Assembly: GCA_017431755.1 (NCBI GenBank)
Contig: JAFRKM010000092.1
Location: 1 to 11,198 of the forward strand
Source: Clostridia bacterium
Lineage (GTDB): Bacteria > Bacillota > Clostridia > Oscillospirales > Acutalibacteraceae
Direction: 5' to 3'
DNA length: 11,198 nucleotides
This document shows positions 1 through 6,991 of the stretch, piece by piece. The first letter of the stretch is position 1. Every line of letters begins with the position of its first letter. Both the position numbers and the translations under genes were made by a program. The notes beneath the pieces were generated by a model, which was not told the DNA's origin, did not search any database, and worked only from the letters and a program-made list of their open reading frames with translations.

Positions 1-2960
1 ATGTGCCATTTTTGCATTTTTTTGACGGCTTCAGAACATCTCACGAAATACAAAAACTTGAGCTACTTAACTATGAAGACTTAGAAAAACTCGTGGACAA
101 AAAAGAGCTTAAAAAATTCAGAGATAATGCCTTAAATCCTGAAACTCCATCTATGAGAGGCACAGCACAAAACGATGATGTGTATTTTCAAAATCGCGAA
201 GCGTGCAACTCATACTATAATGAAATTCCAGGAATTGTGGAATCTTACATGAATGAAGTAAACAAGCTTGCAAAAACAAATTATGCTCCGTTTGAATATT
301 ACGGCGCTTTAAATGCCGAAAAAATAATAATTGCAATGGGGTCTGTTTGCGAAACAATTGAAGAAACTATTGACTATATGAACAAACAAGGAGAAAACGT
401 AGGACTTATAAAAGTAAGGCTTTACCGCCCGTTCTCTGCAAAATATTTCTTAAATGCTTTGCCAAAGAGCGTTAAAAAAATATCCGTTCTTGACCGCACA
501 AAAGAGCCCGGTTCGATCGGTGAGCCACTATATCTTGATGTTTTGGCAGCACTTAAAAATTTAAACATAAAAAACATTGAGGTCTTTTCAGGAAGATATG
601 GACTTAGCTCAAAAAACACTACTCCGTCACAAATTTTATCCGTTTATAAAAACATGGATTCCAAGCAACCAAAAACTCATTTTACAATCGGAATCAATGA
701 CGACGTAACACATTTATCTCTTAACGTAAAAAATGAGATTTACACTATCCCTCCAGAAACTTTTTCTTGCAAATTTTGGGGAATAGGCTCGGACGGAACT
801 GTTGGAGCAGCAAAAAACACCATAAAAATAATTGGCGACAACACTGAAAAACATGTTCAAGGTTTTTTTGAATACGACTCAAAAAAATCAGGTGGAGTCA
901 CAATTTCTCATTTAAGATTTAGCGACAAGCCAATAAAATCAACCTACTATGTAGACAAAGCAGATTTTGTGGCCTGCCATACTCCTGAATATATATATAA
1001 ATACAATATAATAAAAGATTTAAAATTCGGCGGCAGCTTTTTGTTTAACTGCCCATGGGATGAAGATGACATTGAAAAATTTCTTCCAAATAAAATTAAA
1101 AAATATATGGCGTTAAATAATATTAATTTTTACGTGGTGGACGCTGCCAACATTACTCGTGATTTAGGCCTTGGCGGAAGGGTAAACACAGTGCTCCAAG
1201 CTGCATTTTTCAAAATTACCGGAATAATTAACAACGAAAAAGCTTTAAATTTAATAAAATCTGCAATTAAAAAAACCTACTCCAAAAAAGGCGAAGAAGT
1301 CATAAAAATGAACTATACTGCAGCAGAAGCCGGTATGAATGCTGCCAAAAAAATAAATGTACCACAAAACTGGAAAAATCTACCCGATGATGAAAACATA
1401 GTCATAAATAAAAAAGAAACAAACACAGAGCTACAAAAATTTCTTCAAAACATTGCAAATCCACTTAACAAAAAAATCGGAAATGATTTGCCAGTTTCAG
1501 TATTTAAAAATTATGCAAACGGGGAAATTCCTCTTGGAACATCTGCCTTTGAAAAACGCGGTACTGCAAATTTTATTCCCGAGTGGATTCCCGAAAACTG
1601 TATCCAGTGTGGTTATTGTTCTTTTGTGTGTCCACACGCAGTAATACGCCCAACAATTCTCACGGATGATGAATTAAAAAATTCTCCACAAATTTTAAAA
1701 TCTAAAAAAATGATTGGTTTTCCAAATTTAAATTTTGCGATAGTTATATCAGCAAAAGATTGCACCGGATGCGAAAACTGCGTAGCCATTTGCCCAGGGA
1801 TTAAGAAAAATAAAGCTCTTAAAATGGCTGCAAACAAAAACGAAAATCAAATCCAAGATGCGTTTAATTACTGCCAAAAGCTTCCCGAAAAAACCGAGGT
1901 TTTAGAAAAATTCAAAGAAACATCTGTTAAAGGCAGTCAATTTAAAAAGCCTCTACTTGAATTTTCAGGTGCATGCGCAGGTTGTGGAGAAACACCTTAT
2001 GCTAAATTAGCTACTCAGCTTTTTGGAGATAGAATGATTATAGCAAATGCGACAGGTTGTTCATCAATTTGGGGCGGCTCTTTCCCATCTTCTCCATACA
2101 CGAAAACAAAAGGCGGAAAAGGCCCCGCTTGGCAAAATTCACTTTTTGAAGATAATGCAGAATTTGGATTTGGAATAGCTCTGGCGAATAAAACAAAGAA
2201 AAAAATGATTATTAAAACCGTTAATTTAATTAAAGATTCAACAAAAAACATCAGCCTAAAAAATATATGCGAAAAATACTTGGATACAGTTAATAATTCT
2301 TGCGAAAACCAGTATTCTTCAAAGATGCTTCTTGAATATTTAATATCTCAATATGATAATTTAGATATTTCAAAAGAATTAACAGATAAAATTTTGGAAA
2401 ATAAAAAAGATTTAGGGGTTATATCAATATGGATGTTCGGCGGAGACGGTTGGGCTTACGACATAGGTTTTGGCGGGCTTGATCACGTTGTGGCTTCGGG
2501 CGAAAACGTAAATATTCTTGTTTTTGACACAGAAGTTTACTCAAACACAGGCGGTCAGGCTTCTAAAGCAACACCAAAAGGTGCTGTAGCTCAATTTGCT
2601 TCATCAGGCAAAAAAACGCCAAAAAAAGACCTGGCTTCTATTTTGATGACTTATGGATATGTTTACGTTGCACAGGTTGCCCTTGGAGCTGACTTAAACC
2701 AGTGCATAAAAGCATTTACCGAAGCGGAAAATTATAATGGCCCATCGGTAATTATTGCTTATTCCCCATGCATTAACCACGGAATAAAAGGTGGCATGAA
2801 AAACTCACTTTTATCCGCAAAGCAAGCCGTAGATTCAGGCTACTGGAAACTTTTTAGATTTAATCCACTCAATGAAACTCCACTTCATAACGACAGCAAA
2901 CCCTCTTCTTTAGCATTAGACGAATTTTTAAAAACCGAAAATAGATTTAAAAACATGTAA
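1..2960 (+). CDS. nifJ: Pyruvate:ferredoxin (flavodoxin) oxidoreductase, 5'-truncated by the window edge
   Basis: This cytoplasmic enzyme oxidises pyruvate with CoA to acetyl-CoA and CO2 and passes the electrons to ferredoxin, a central step of anaerobic fermentation. The window enters mid-gene. The first complete codon (GTG at 3) is an internal valine in the conserved VPFLHFFDGFRTSHE stretch, so roughly 190 N-terminal residues of a usual ~1175 are missing and 985 are present. Numbering from that codon, I see domain II features (RLYRPF, then LDRTKEPGSIGEP near 160-175), the gamma-like domain (GIGSDGTVGAAKNT near 260), and two ferredoxin-type 4Fe-4S motifs (CxxCxxCxxxCP from C533 and again from C587). 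The C-terminal TPP domain has CAGCGE at 658-663 for the proximal cluster, NATGCSSIWGG, SLFEDNAEFGFG, the TPP/Mg motif GDGWAYDIGFGG at 814-825, and the last cluster cysteine C923 in CINHGIKGG. All expected cluster ligands in this part are present, and the gene ends in TAA. It appears monocistronic, with a terminator 19 bases downstream. The identification is firm. Confidence 0.97.
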   Translation, partial: VPFLHFFDGFRTSHEIQKLELLNYEDLEKLVDKKELKKFRDNALNPETPSMRGTAQNDDVYFQNREACNSYYNEIPGIVESYMNEVNKLAKTNYAPFEYYGALNAEKIIIAMGSVCETIEETIDYMNKQGENVGLIKVRLYRPFSAKYFLNALPKSVKKISVLDRTKEPGSIGEPLYLDVLAALKNLNIKNIEVFSGRYGLSSKNTTPSQILSVYKNMDSKQPKTHFTIGINDDVTHLSLNVKNEIYTIPPETFSCKFWGIGSDGTVGAAKNTIKIIGDNTEKHVQGFFEYDSKKSGGVTISHLRFSDKPIKSTYYVDKADFVACHTPEYIYKYNIIKDLKFGGSFLFNCPWDEDDIEKFLPNKIKKYMALNNINFYVVDAANITRDLGLGGRVNTVLQAAFFKITGIINNEKALNLIKSAIKKTYSKKGEEVIKMNYTAAEAGMNAAKKINVPQNWKNLPDDENIVINKKETNTELQKFLQNIANPLNKKIGNDLPVSVFKNYANGEIPLGTSAFEKRGTANFIPEWIPENCIQCGYCSFVCPHAVIRPTILTDDELKNSPQILKSKKMIGFPNLNFAIVISAKDCTGCENCVAICPGIKKNKALKMAANKNENQIQDAFNYCQKLPEKTEVLEKFKETSVKGSQFKKPLLEFSGACAGCGETPYAKLATQLFGDRMIIANATGCSSIWGGSFPSSPYTKTKGGKGPAWQNSLFEDNAEFGFGIALANKTKKKMIIKTVNLIKDSTKNISLKNICEKYLDTVNNSCENQYSSKMLLEYLISQYDNLDISKELTDKILENKKDLGVISIWMFGGDGWAYDIGFGGLDHVVASGENVNILVFDTEVYSNTGGQASKATPKGAVAQFASSGKKTPKKDLASILMTYGYVYVAQVALGADLNQCIKAFTEAENYNGPSVIIAYSPCINHGIKGGMKNSLLSAKQAVDSGYWKLFRFNPLNETPLHNDSKPSSLALDEFLKTENRFKNM

Positions 2961-2978
2961 TTTTATTTTATAATTTTA

Positions 2979-3009
2979 ATCCCTTATCATAAATGATAGG
3001 GGATTTTTT
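2979..3009 (+). terminator. Rho-independent terminator of nifJ
   Basis: Arms at 2979-2990 and 2993-3004 are complementary over 12 positions with one G-U pair (ATCCCTTATCAT against ATGATAGGGGAT). They are followed by six T residues at 3004-3009. The two-base gap means the innermost pairs must open to form the loop. It lies 19 bases after the nifJ stop and before the promoter of the next gene, as expected for the end of a transcription unit. Confidence 0.85.
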
Positions 3010-3018
3010 AAAATAAAT

Positions 3019-3047
3019 TTGAAAAAATAATCATATTTGTATAAAAT
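3019..3047 (+). promoter_or_regulatory. Likely sigma-70/sigma-A promoter for the acetyltransferase gene
   Basis: TTGAAA at 3019-3024 and TAAAAT at 3042-3047 are separated by 17 bases. Each matches the -35 or -10 consensus at five of six positions. The element lies between the nifJ terminator and the acetyltransferase ribosome binding site, predicting a leader of about 50 bases. In such AT-rich DNA chance matches are common, so this is a moderate call resting on spacing and position. Confidence 0.5.
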
Positions 3048-3092
3048 GTTGTTACATATAAAAAATTAAACTTAATTATCAACAAAATATGT

Positions 3093-3097
3093 AGGAG
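3093..3097 (+). promoter_or_regulatory. Ribosome binding site that fixes the acetyltransferase start at TTG 3106
   Basis: AGGAG at 3093-3097 is a strong Shine-Dalgarno sequence. The GTG at 3097 overlaps it and therefore cannot be the start. The in-frame TTG at 3106 follows after 8 bases, which is the ideal spacing, so the protein probably begins three residues later than the longest reading frame. An ATG at 3089 is followed at once by TAG and encodes nothing. Confidence 0.7.
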
Positions 3098-3105
3098 TGA
3101 AAATT

Positions 3106-3576
3106 TTGGCGAAAAATGGATATACTATTGAATTACTTAATATTGAAGATTTCAATAAATGTCAAAATATATGGGACTTAAAAAACAATTCTGAAACTGC
3201 CAAAAAATTTTATAATCAACTAAAAGAAGGAAACCGAAAAACATTTATCTGTAAAAACTTAAACGGTGAATTCATTGCAGAAATAAGCTTAGTTTTTAAA
3301 AAACCGATTAATGAATTTACAATCGAAGGAAAAAGAGTATACATATCTCATTTAACAGTAAAACCTGAACTTTGTGGCAATGGTATTGGCACAAGTTTAT
3401 GTAATTACATATTTGACTACTGCAAAAAATTAGGATACTGCGAAATTTCGCTTGCAGTACTGCTAAACAATTACAATGCCATACGGCTTTATCACCGACT
3501 CGGATTCAACAAACTAATAGCAGTTGACAAAGATGAAGACGGAAAATACATTGGACTTCTAAAAACGTTAGATTAA
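3106..3576 (+). CDS. GNAT-family N-acetyltransferase (156 aa), substrate unknown
   Basis: GCN5-related acetyltransferases move an acetyl group from acetyl-CoA to an amine on a small molecule, peptide or protein. The fold is recognisable. After an N-terminal strand and helices comes motif A: the beta-strand YISHLTVKP, then the pyrophosphate-binding loop CGNGIG at about 90-95, then the helix TSLCNYIFDYCKKLG. Motif B is NNYNAIRLYHRLGF, the typical N-x-A-I-x-L-Y-x-x-L-G-F signature, followed by a terminal strand KYIGLLKTL. The length is normal for a single-domain GNAT. I use the TTG start because of the Shine-Dalgarno spacing. One oddity is that the first residue of the R/Q-x-x-G-x-G/A loop is cysteine rather than arginine or glutamine. 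The gene has its own apparent promoter and terminator, and its neighbours (nifJ upstream, a convergent S1 gene downstream) do not suggest a substrate. RimI-like protein acetylation is possible but cannot be shown. Confidence 0.88.
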   Translation: MAKNGYTIELLNIEDFNKCQNIWDLKNNSETAKKFYNQLKEGNRKTFICKNLNGEFIAEISLVFKKPINEFTIEGKRVYISHLTVKPELCGNGIGTSLCNYIFDYCKKLGYCEISLAVLLNNYNAIRLYHRLGFNKLIAVDKDEDGKYIGLLKTLD

Positions 3577-3623
3577 TAAAAAAATAAAAATTAAACATTT
3601 TTCATTTGCAAATTTAAAATGCT

Positions 3624-3649
3624 AAAGCCCCATTTAATGGGGCTTTTTT
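3624..3649. terminator. Strong hairpin terminator between convergent genes
   Basis: AAAGCCCCAT at 3624-3633 pairs perfectly with ATGGGGCTTT at 3637-3646 across a three-base loop. On the plus strand it is followed by a T run (3644-3649), making an excellent terminator for the acetyltransferase. Read on the minus strand, the same hairpin starts five bases after the S1 gene stop codon, and the run after it (AGCATTTT) is weaker, so it may serve both convergent units. The last T of the plus-strand run is part of the S1 gene's TGA stop. Confidence 0.85.
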
Positions 3650-4599
3650 CATACATGTACAAAAACATTACTATGCAATTTAAAGTCTGTTTCAATTACT
3701 CGGTTACTACTTTCCGGCGAATATATAAATTTATCAATATGATTGCCAGAAAAAAAGTAATTAATTTTTGGCTTTAATTTTTCTTGCTCAAAAGTATCTA
3801 TTATAACAAGTTTTATTTTCATTTTGTCGGGAACTATATTTTTAATGTACACACTAGCACAGCTCCCCTCAAAAACATTTTCGTGAGGTTCAGCAAGGCC
3901 AGCTAAATTTGGCGTTAATTCCACAAATATTCCATAATCTTCAACCGAACGAACAACGCCTCCCACGGTTTCTCCAATAGAAAACATCCTTGCGTTTTCT
4001 TCCCATGTCCCCAAAAGTTCTTTGTGTGTTAAATGAACTCTGTTTTTTTCTAAAAACTTTACAATCACTTTTATATCCATTCCAATAAAAAATCTCTCTC
4101 TTGGATGCGAAATCCTAGAAACGGAAATTGTATCTATCGGTAAAAATGAAATTATACCACAGCCAATATCCGCAAAAGCTCCAAAGTTTTCCATGTGCGT
4201 TATTTTTGCATCTATTACATCTCCAGGCAAAAGATTTGAAATATACTGTTCCATACAAATTTCTTGAGCTTTTCTACGAGAAAGAATTGCTATTTCTTCG
4301 CCTGTTTCGCTTTTTTCAAACCCTATTACAACAAAACAAACAGGTCTATTTACTTTTGAAATTACCGCGATGTCTCTTACTGTGCCTTCTTTAATTCCTA
4401 TTGCTCCCTCTTCCCTTGGTATAATTCCTTTCATAAATCCTAAGTCCACAATTAAATTGTGCTCTTTATCACAGACAATCGCCTTAGCTTCTAATATTTT
4501 TTTATTATTATAAGCTTCCTTTAAGCTTGAAAGACACATTAAAGAACTTTTATTATCAAAACAATCTATTAACCGTCCCTCGGGATAAAATTCTAACAT
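3649..4599 (-). CDS. S1-domain RNA-binding protein, three S1 repeats (316 aa)
   Basis: S1 domains are OB-fold modules that bind single-stranded RNA. Proteins with several of them include ribosomal protein S1 and related translation or RNA-decay factors. I see three repeats (numbering from the ATG at 4599). The first, about 35-107, is divergent. The second, about 124-193, has GDVIDAKITHMENFGAFADIG. The third, about 207-265, has VGGVVRSVEDYGIFVEL. A roughly 50-residue tail has no recognisable motif. Clostridial proteins of this size and architecture are often labelled 30S ribosomal protein S1, but it is shorter than the 4-6-repeat proteins and its ribosome association is unproven. The start is ATG 4599, set by GGAGGG seven bases upstream. 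A longer in-frame TTG at 4614 overlaps that site and is rejected. The gene lies 73 bases beyond dacF on the same strand, and its leader can fold over the ribosome binding site. It stops at TGA, with an in-frame TAA four codons later. Confidence 0.88.
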   Translation of the reverse strand: MLEFYPEGRLIDCFDNKSSLMCLSSLKEAYNNKKILEAKAIVCDKEHNLIVDLGFMKGIIPREEGAIGIKEGTVRDIAVISKVNRPVCFVVIGFEKSETGEEIAILSRRKAQEICMEQYISNLLPGDVIDAKITHMENFGAFADIGCGIISFLPIDTISVSRISHPRERFFIGMDIKVIVKFLEKNRVHLTHKELLGTWEENARMFSIGETVGGVVRSVEDYGIFVELTPNLAGLAEPHENVFEGSCASVYIKNIVPDKMKIKLVIIDTFEQEKLKPKINYFFSGNHIDKFIYSPESSNRVIETDFKLHSNVFVHV

Positions 4600-4601
4600 T
4601 T

Positions 4602-4658
4602 TTACGCCCTCCAATTAATAATCTACATCACTATTTATATGCAGCTTGGAAGGCGTAA
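4602..4658 (-). promoter_or_regulatory. Inverted repeat in the S1-gene leader that can sequester its Shine-Dalgarno sequence
   Basis: In the minus-strand transcript, the 13 bases at 4658-4646 (UUACGCCUUCCAA) pair with the 13 bases at 4614-4602 (UUGGAGGGCGUAA). The pairing is continuous, with one G-U wobble, across a 31-base loop. The 3' arm contains the entire GGAGGG ribosome binding site and ends two bases before the start codon. It cannot be a dacF terminator because AAAAUG, not a U run, follows. The 5' arm begins 14 bases after the dacF stop codon, so a ribosome terminating on dacF would sit next to it. The pairing is visible in the sequence; a regulatory role (autoregulation by the RNA-binding product, or coupling to dacF) is inference. 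Confidence 0.5.
4607..4612 (-). promoter_or_regulatory. Shine-Dalgarno sequence of the S1-domain gene
   Basis: GGAGGG on the minus strand, with seven bases to the ATG at 4599, is close to a perfect ribosome binding site and decides the start codon. It lies inside the 3' arm of the leader inverted repeat, so it would be masked when that hairpin forms. Confidence 0.85.
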
Positions 4659-4672
4659 TATTCTAATTAAAT

Positions 4673-6007
4673 TTAATATTTTTTTCTATTTCTATATCCT
4701 GAAAAAACTTTTACATTACCTCTGCGTCTTTTTTTTCTTCTTTTATTTCCTTTTAAAATAGCAAAAATGTAGAACACTAAAAACAATATAACCAACGAAA
4801 TCACAATTGTGGAAATTGGCGATAAAAATAATCCGCAAAAAAAGCTATTAAACACTAGCAAATAATTTTTATTAAATGTTTGACTAGAAACCACATTAAA
4901 ATCCCCTATTTTTTCATCTTTATAAAAAATTTCAGCAGTTCCCATTACATCACCAGCCTCAACCGGTGCTTCCACAAAATCCTTAACATTAAAACTAATA
5001 CGGATATCATCCTTTGAAAAATTCTTTGGCAAACTAAAATAAAAATCAGACTGAGGATAAACAAGTAACTTATCATGATTCCAAACATACTTCAGATCTA
5101 TTTCTTTAAGTGGAGAATCTTTTGAATAAAGCTTAGCTGAAACTAAATTTTCAAAAACCCATTTATATATTTTTTTGGTATCTATCATAGCCAAATTTTT
5201 TTCTATTCTAGCACCTTTTTTATCCACAACTGGGCCGCCCATAACAACAGCAACGTACGTTTCTCCATTTTTTTCTGCATAAGAAATTAAACATTTACCT
5301 GCTTCTTCTAGATAACCTGTCTTTATTCCTTTAACATATGGAAGATAATAATCTCCGCCTCTTTTTTTATCTATCATTTTATTTGTTGTTACAATTGGGT
5401 CACGTTTATCATTAAAAAGGCTGTATTCTGATTTTCCAGTTATATTTAAAAACTCTGGCAGATTCATTGCATACTTTGTAATTTTATACATATCTTCCGC
5501 TGTTGTATACTGCTCACTATCATAAAAACCATCTGGGTTTTTAAAATACGTATCCTTACAACCCAACTCCTGCGCTTTTTTATTCATTAAATCTACAAAA
5601 TTTTCAACTCCGCCACCAGCATAATCAGCAAGCACCATGGCAGCCCACCCTGACGAACATATCATCATACAGTGAAATAATTCTAACGCAGTAAATTCTT
5701 CGCCAGCTTTAAGCTCACAGCCTGAGCTTTCAGGATCAACCATATCCACAACCTCTTGGCGAACTTTTATTTTATAATTACTAACATCTTTAATATTTTC
5801 ACACGCCACTATATACGTCATAATTTTCGTAAGTGATGCCGGACTTCTTCTTTGATTAATATTTTTTTCTATTATAGGTGTAGCGCTATTTTTATTTATA
5901 ACATAAACTGCCTCCGAATTAATATCATCATTATAAAAATTAAGCCCATAAGCTACAGGGTTAAACAAAATTAAAAGCAAAAAAATAAAAGATAAAAATC
6001 TTTTCAT
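4673..6007 (-). CDS. dacF: D-alanyl-D-alanine carboxypeptidase family protein (DacF/PBP5-like, peptidase S11), atypical active site
   Basis: Members of this family are extracytoplasmic, membrane-anchored penicillin-binding proteins that remove the terminal D-alanine from peptidoglycan stem peptides. The 444-residue product has an N-terminal signal sequence (basic MKR, hydrophobic to about residue 20) and the acylation motif S58-L-T-K61 in the typical PASLTKIMT context. It also has the third motif K229-T230-G231 in VKGIKTGYLEEAGKC, and a beta-rich C-terminal domain as in PBP5. A transmembrane helix at about 397-419 and a 25-residue tail with 13 Lys/Arg would anchor it with the tail inside the cell. 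The middle SxN motif is odd. Where relatives have SGNDAA, this protein reads S118-S-G-W-A-A, with no asparagine. Fold and family are clear, but catalytic competence is not. ATG 6007 has AAAGG ten bases upstream. The gene follows the rpoC terminator, and I could not find a convincing promoter in the short gap, so it may depend partly on read-through. Confidence 0.9.
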   Translation of the reverse strand: MKRFLSFIFLLLILFNPVAYGLNFYNDDINSEAVYVINKNSATPIIEKNINQRRSPASLTKIMTYIVACENIKDVSNYKIKVRQEVVDMVDPESSGCELKAGEEFTALELFHCMMICSSGWAAMVLADYAGGGVENFVDLMNKKAQELGCKDTYFKNPDGFYDSEQYTTAEDMYKITKYAMNLPEFLNITGKSEYSLFNDKRDPIVTTNKMIDKKRGGDYYLPYVKGIKTGYLEEAGKCLISYAEKNGETYVAVVMGGPVVDKKGARIEKNLAMIDTKKIYKWVFENLVSAKLYSKDSPLKEIDLKYVWNHDKLLVYPQSDFYFSLPKNFSKDDIRISFNVKDFVEAPVEAGDVMGTAEIFYKDEKIGDFNVVSSQTFNKNYLLVFNSFFCGLFLSPISTIVISLVILFLVFYIFAILKGNKRRKKRRRGNVKVFSGYRNRKKY

Positions 6008-6040
6008 ATGACACCAGCCTTTAAATATATTCTTTATTTA

Positions 6041-6077
6041 AATAAAACCAGACCGGCATGAACTGTACACACCGGTC
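6041..6077 (-). terminator. Probable terminator at the end of rpoBC
   Basis: On the minus strand, GACCGGTGTG (6077-6068) pairs with CATGCCGGTC (6060-6051), ten pairs including two G-U wobbles, around a seven-base loop. TGGTTTTATT follows. The wobble pairs become mismatches when read on the plus strand, so the element is oriented for the minus-strand rpoC transcript. It starts nine bases after the rpoC stop. The U run is short and offset by three bases, so some read-through into dacF is plausible. Confidence 0.7.
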
Positions 6078-6085
6078 GTTTTATT

Positions 6086-6991
6086 TTACACTTCTTGAAC
6101 AAAATTCGGTCTTTCCACTTGAACGTTTTCACTAAATTCGTTTTTCTTTACCATAACATCTCTGTATTTGTGAATACCGGTTCCCGCCGGTAAAAGTTTA
6201 CCAATAATTACATTTTCTTTAAGACCAACAAGCGGATCAATTTTACCTTTAATAGCTGCTTCAGTTAAAACACGTGTTGTTTCTTGGAAAGATGCAGCTG
6301 AAAGGAATGAATCCGTGGCAAGAGATGCCTTAGTAATTCCCAAAAGTATTGGCGTACAAACGGCCTCTTCAAGCTCTGTTTCTCCGGCTTTTTGGCGAGC
6401 TTTAATCTTGTCGTTTTCATGCAAAAATTCTGACTTATCAACTATTGAATTTTGAATCAAATTAGTGTTGCCAGATTCGTCAATACGAACCTTACGCATC
6501 ATTTGACGCACAATAACTTCAATATGTTTATCATTGATATCAACACCCTGCATTCTGTATACCCTTTGAACTTCTTGAATAAGATATGCTTCCACTGCTT
6601 CAGGGCCTTTAACAGCCAGAATATCATGCGGATTTACAGAACCTTCCGTAAGCATATCACCAGCTTCAATTTTTTGATTTTCAGAAACACAAATTCTTGA
6701 GTCAAAAGGAATTAAATATGACTTTTCGTCACCGGTTTCTTCGTTATAAACAATAACATTGTAGCTATTTTTTACTTCTTCAAGACGCACCGTACCACTA
6801 ATTTCACTAATTATTGCAAGACGTTTTGGTTTACGACCTTCAAAAAGTTCTTCAACACGAGGCAAACCTTGCGTTATATCCTCTGAACTTGCTATACCAC
6901 CTGTATGGAACGTTCTCATTGTAAGCTGAGTTCCTGGCTCACCGATAGACTGCGCTGCAATAATTCCAACAGTTTCGCCAACCGCTGCAGG
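6086..6991 (-). CDS. rpoC: RNA polymerase beta' subunit, C-terminal part (trigger loop to C-terminus), in frame after an internal UGA
   Basis: This stretch continues the rpoC frame directly after the UGA at 6994-6992 and encodes 301 residues. It opens with PAAVGETVG, followed by the trigger-loop helix sequence IIAAQSIGEPGTQLT and MRTFHTGGIA, which is among the most conserved sequence in beta' and carries residues that position the incoming nucleotide. Next come DITQGLPRVEELFEGRKPK and then the C-terminal region SFLSAASFQETTRVLTEAAI, GLKENVIIGKLLPAGTG. It ends at TAA (6088-6086), followed by a terminator. The first ATG is at 6919, which is the Met of MRTFH inside the trigger loop. It lacks a well-spaced ribosome binding site, and starting there would discard the essential trigger helix, so independent expression as a useful subunit is unlikely. 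Joined to the upstream part it gives 1184 codons including the UGA, the usual length for Bacillota. I regard this as one gene with the upstream part, not a separate gene. Confidence 0.9.
   Translation of the reverse strand, partial: PAAVGETVGIIAAQSIGEPGTQLTMRTFHTGGIASSEDITQGLPRVEELFEGRKPKRLAIISEISGTVRLEEVKNSYNVIVYNEETGDEKSYLIPFDSRICVSENQKIEAGDMLTEGSVNPHDILAVKGPEAVEAYLIQEVQRVYRMQGVDINDKHIEVIVRQMMRKVRIDESGNTNLIQNSIVDKSEFLHENDKIKARQKAGETELEEAVCTPILLGITKASLATDSFLSAASFQETTRVLTEAAIKGKIDPLVGLKENVIIGKLLPAGTGIHKYRDVMVKKNEFSENVQVERPNFVQEV

Noticed and set aside
3097..3099. GTG as start of the acetyltransferase
   Set aside because: It overlaps the AGGAG Shine-Dalgarno sequence; TTG at 3106 has the correct spacing.
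4612..4614. TTG as start of the S1-domain gene
   Set aside because: It overlaps the GGAGGG site that correctly positions ATG 4599.
4602..4658. Inverted repeat after dacF as a transcription terminator or transposon end
   Set aside because: No U run follows the 3' arm, there is no transposase or target duplication, and the arm coincides with the S1 ribosome binding site.
6086..6919. Independent gene starting at ATG 6919 (a natural rpoC split as in rpoC1/rpoC2)
   Set aside because: The ATG is an internal trigger-loop Met with no properly spaced ribosome binding site. The essential helix before it would be untranslated, and the break is far from the known rpoC1/rpoC2 boundary.
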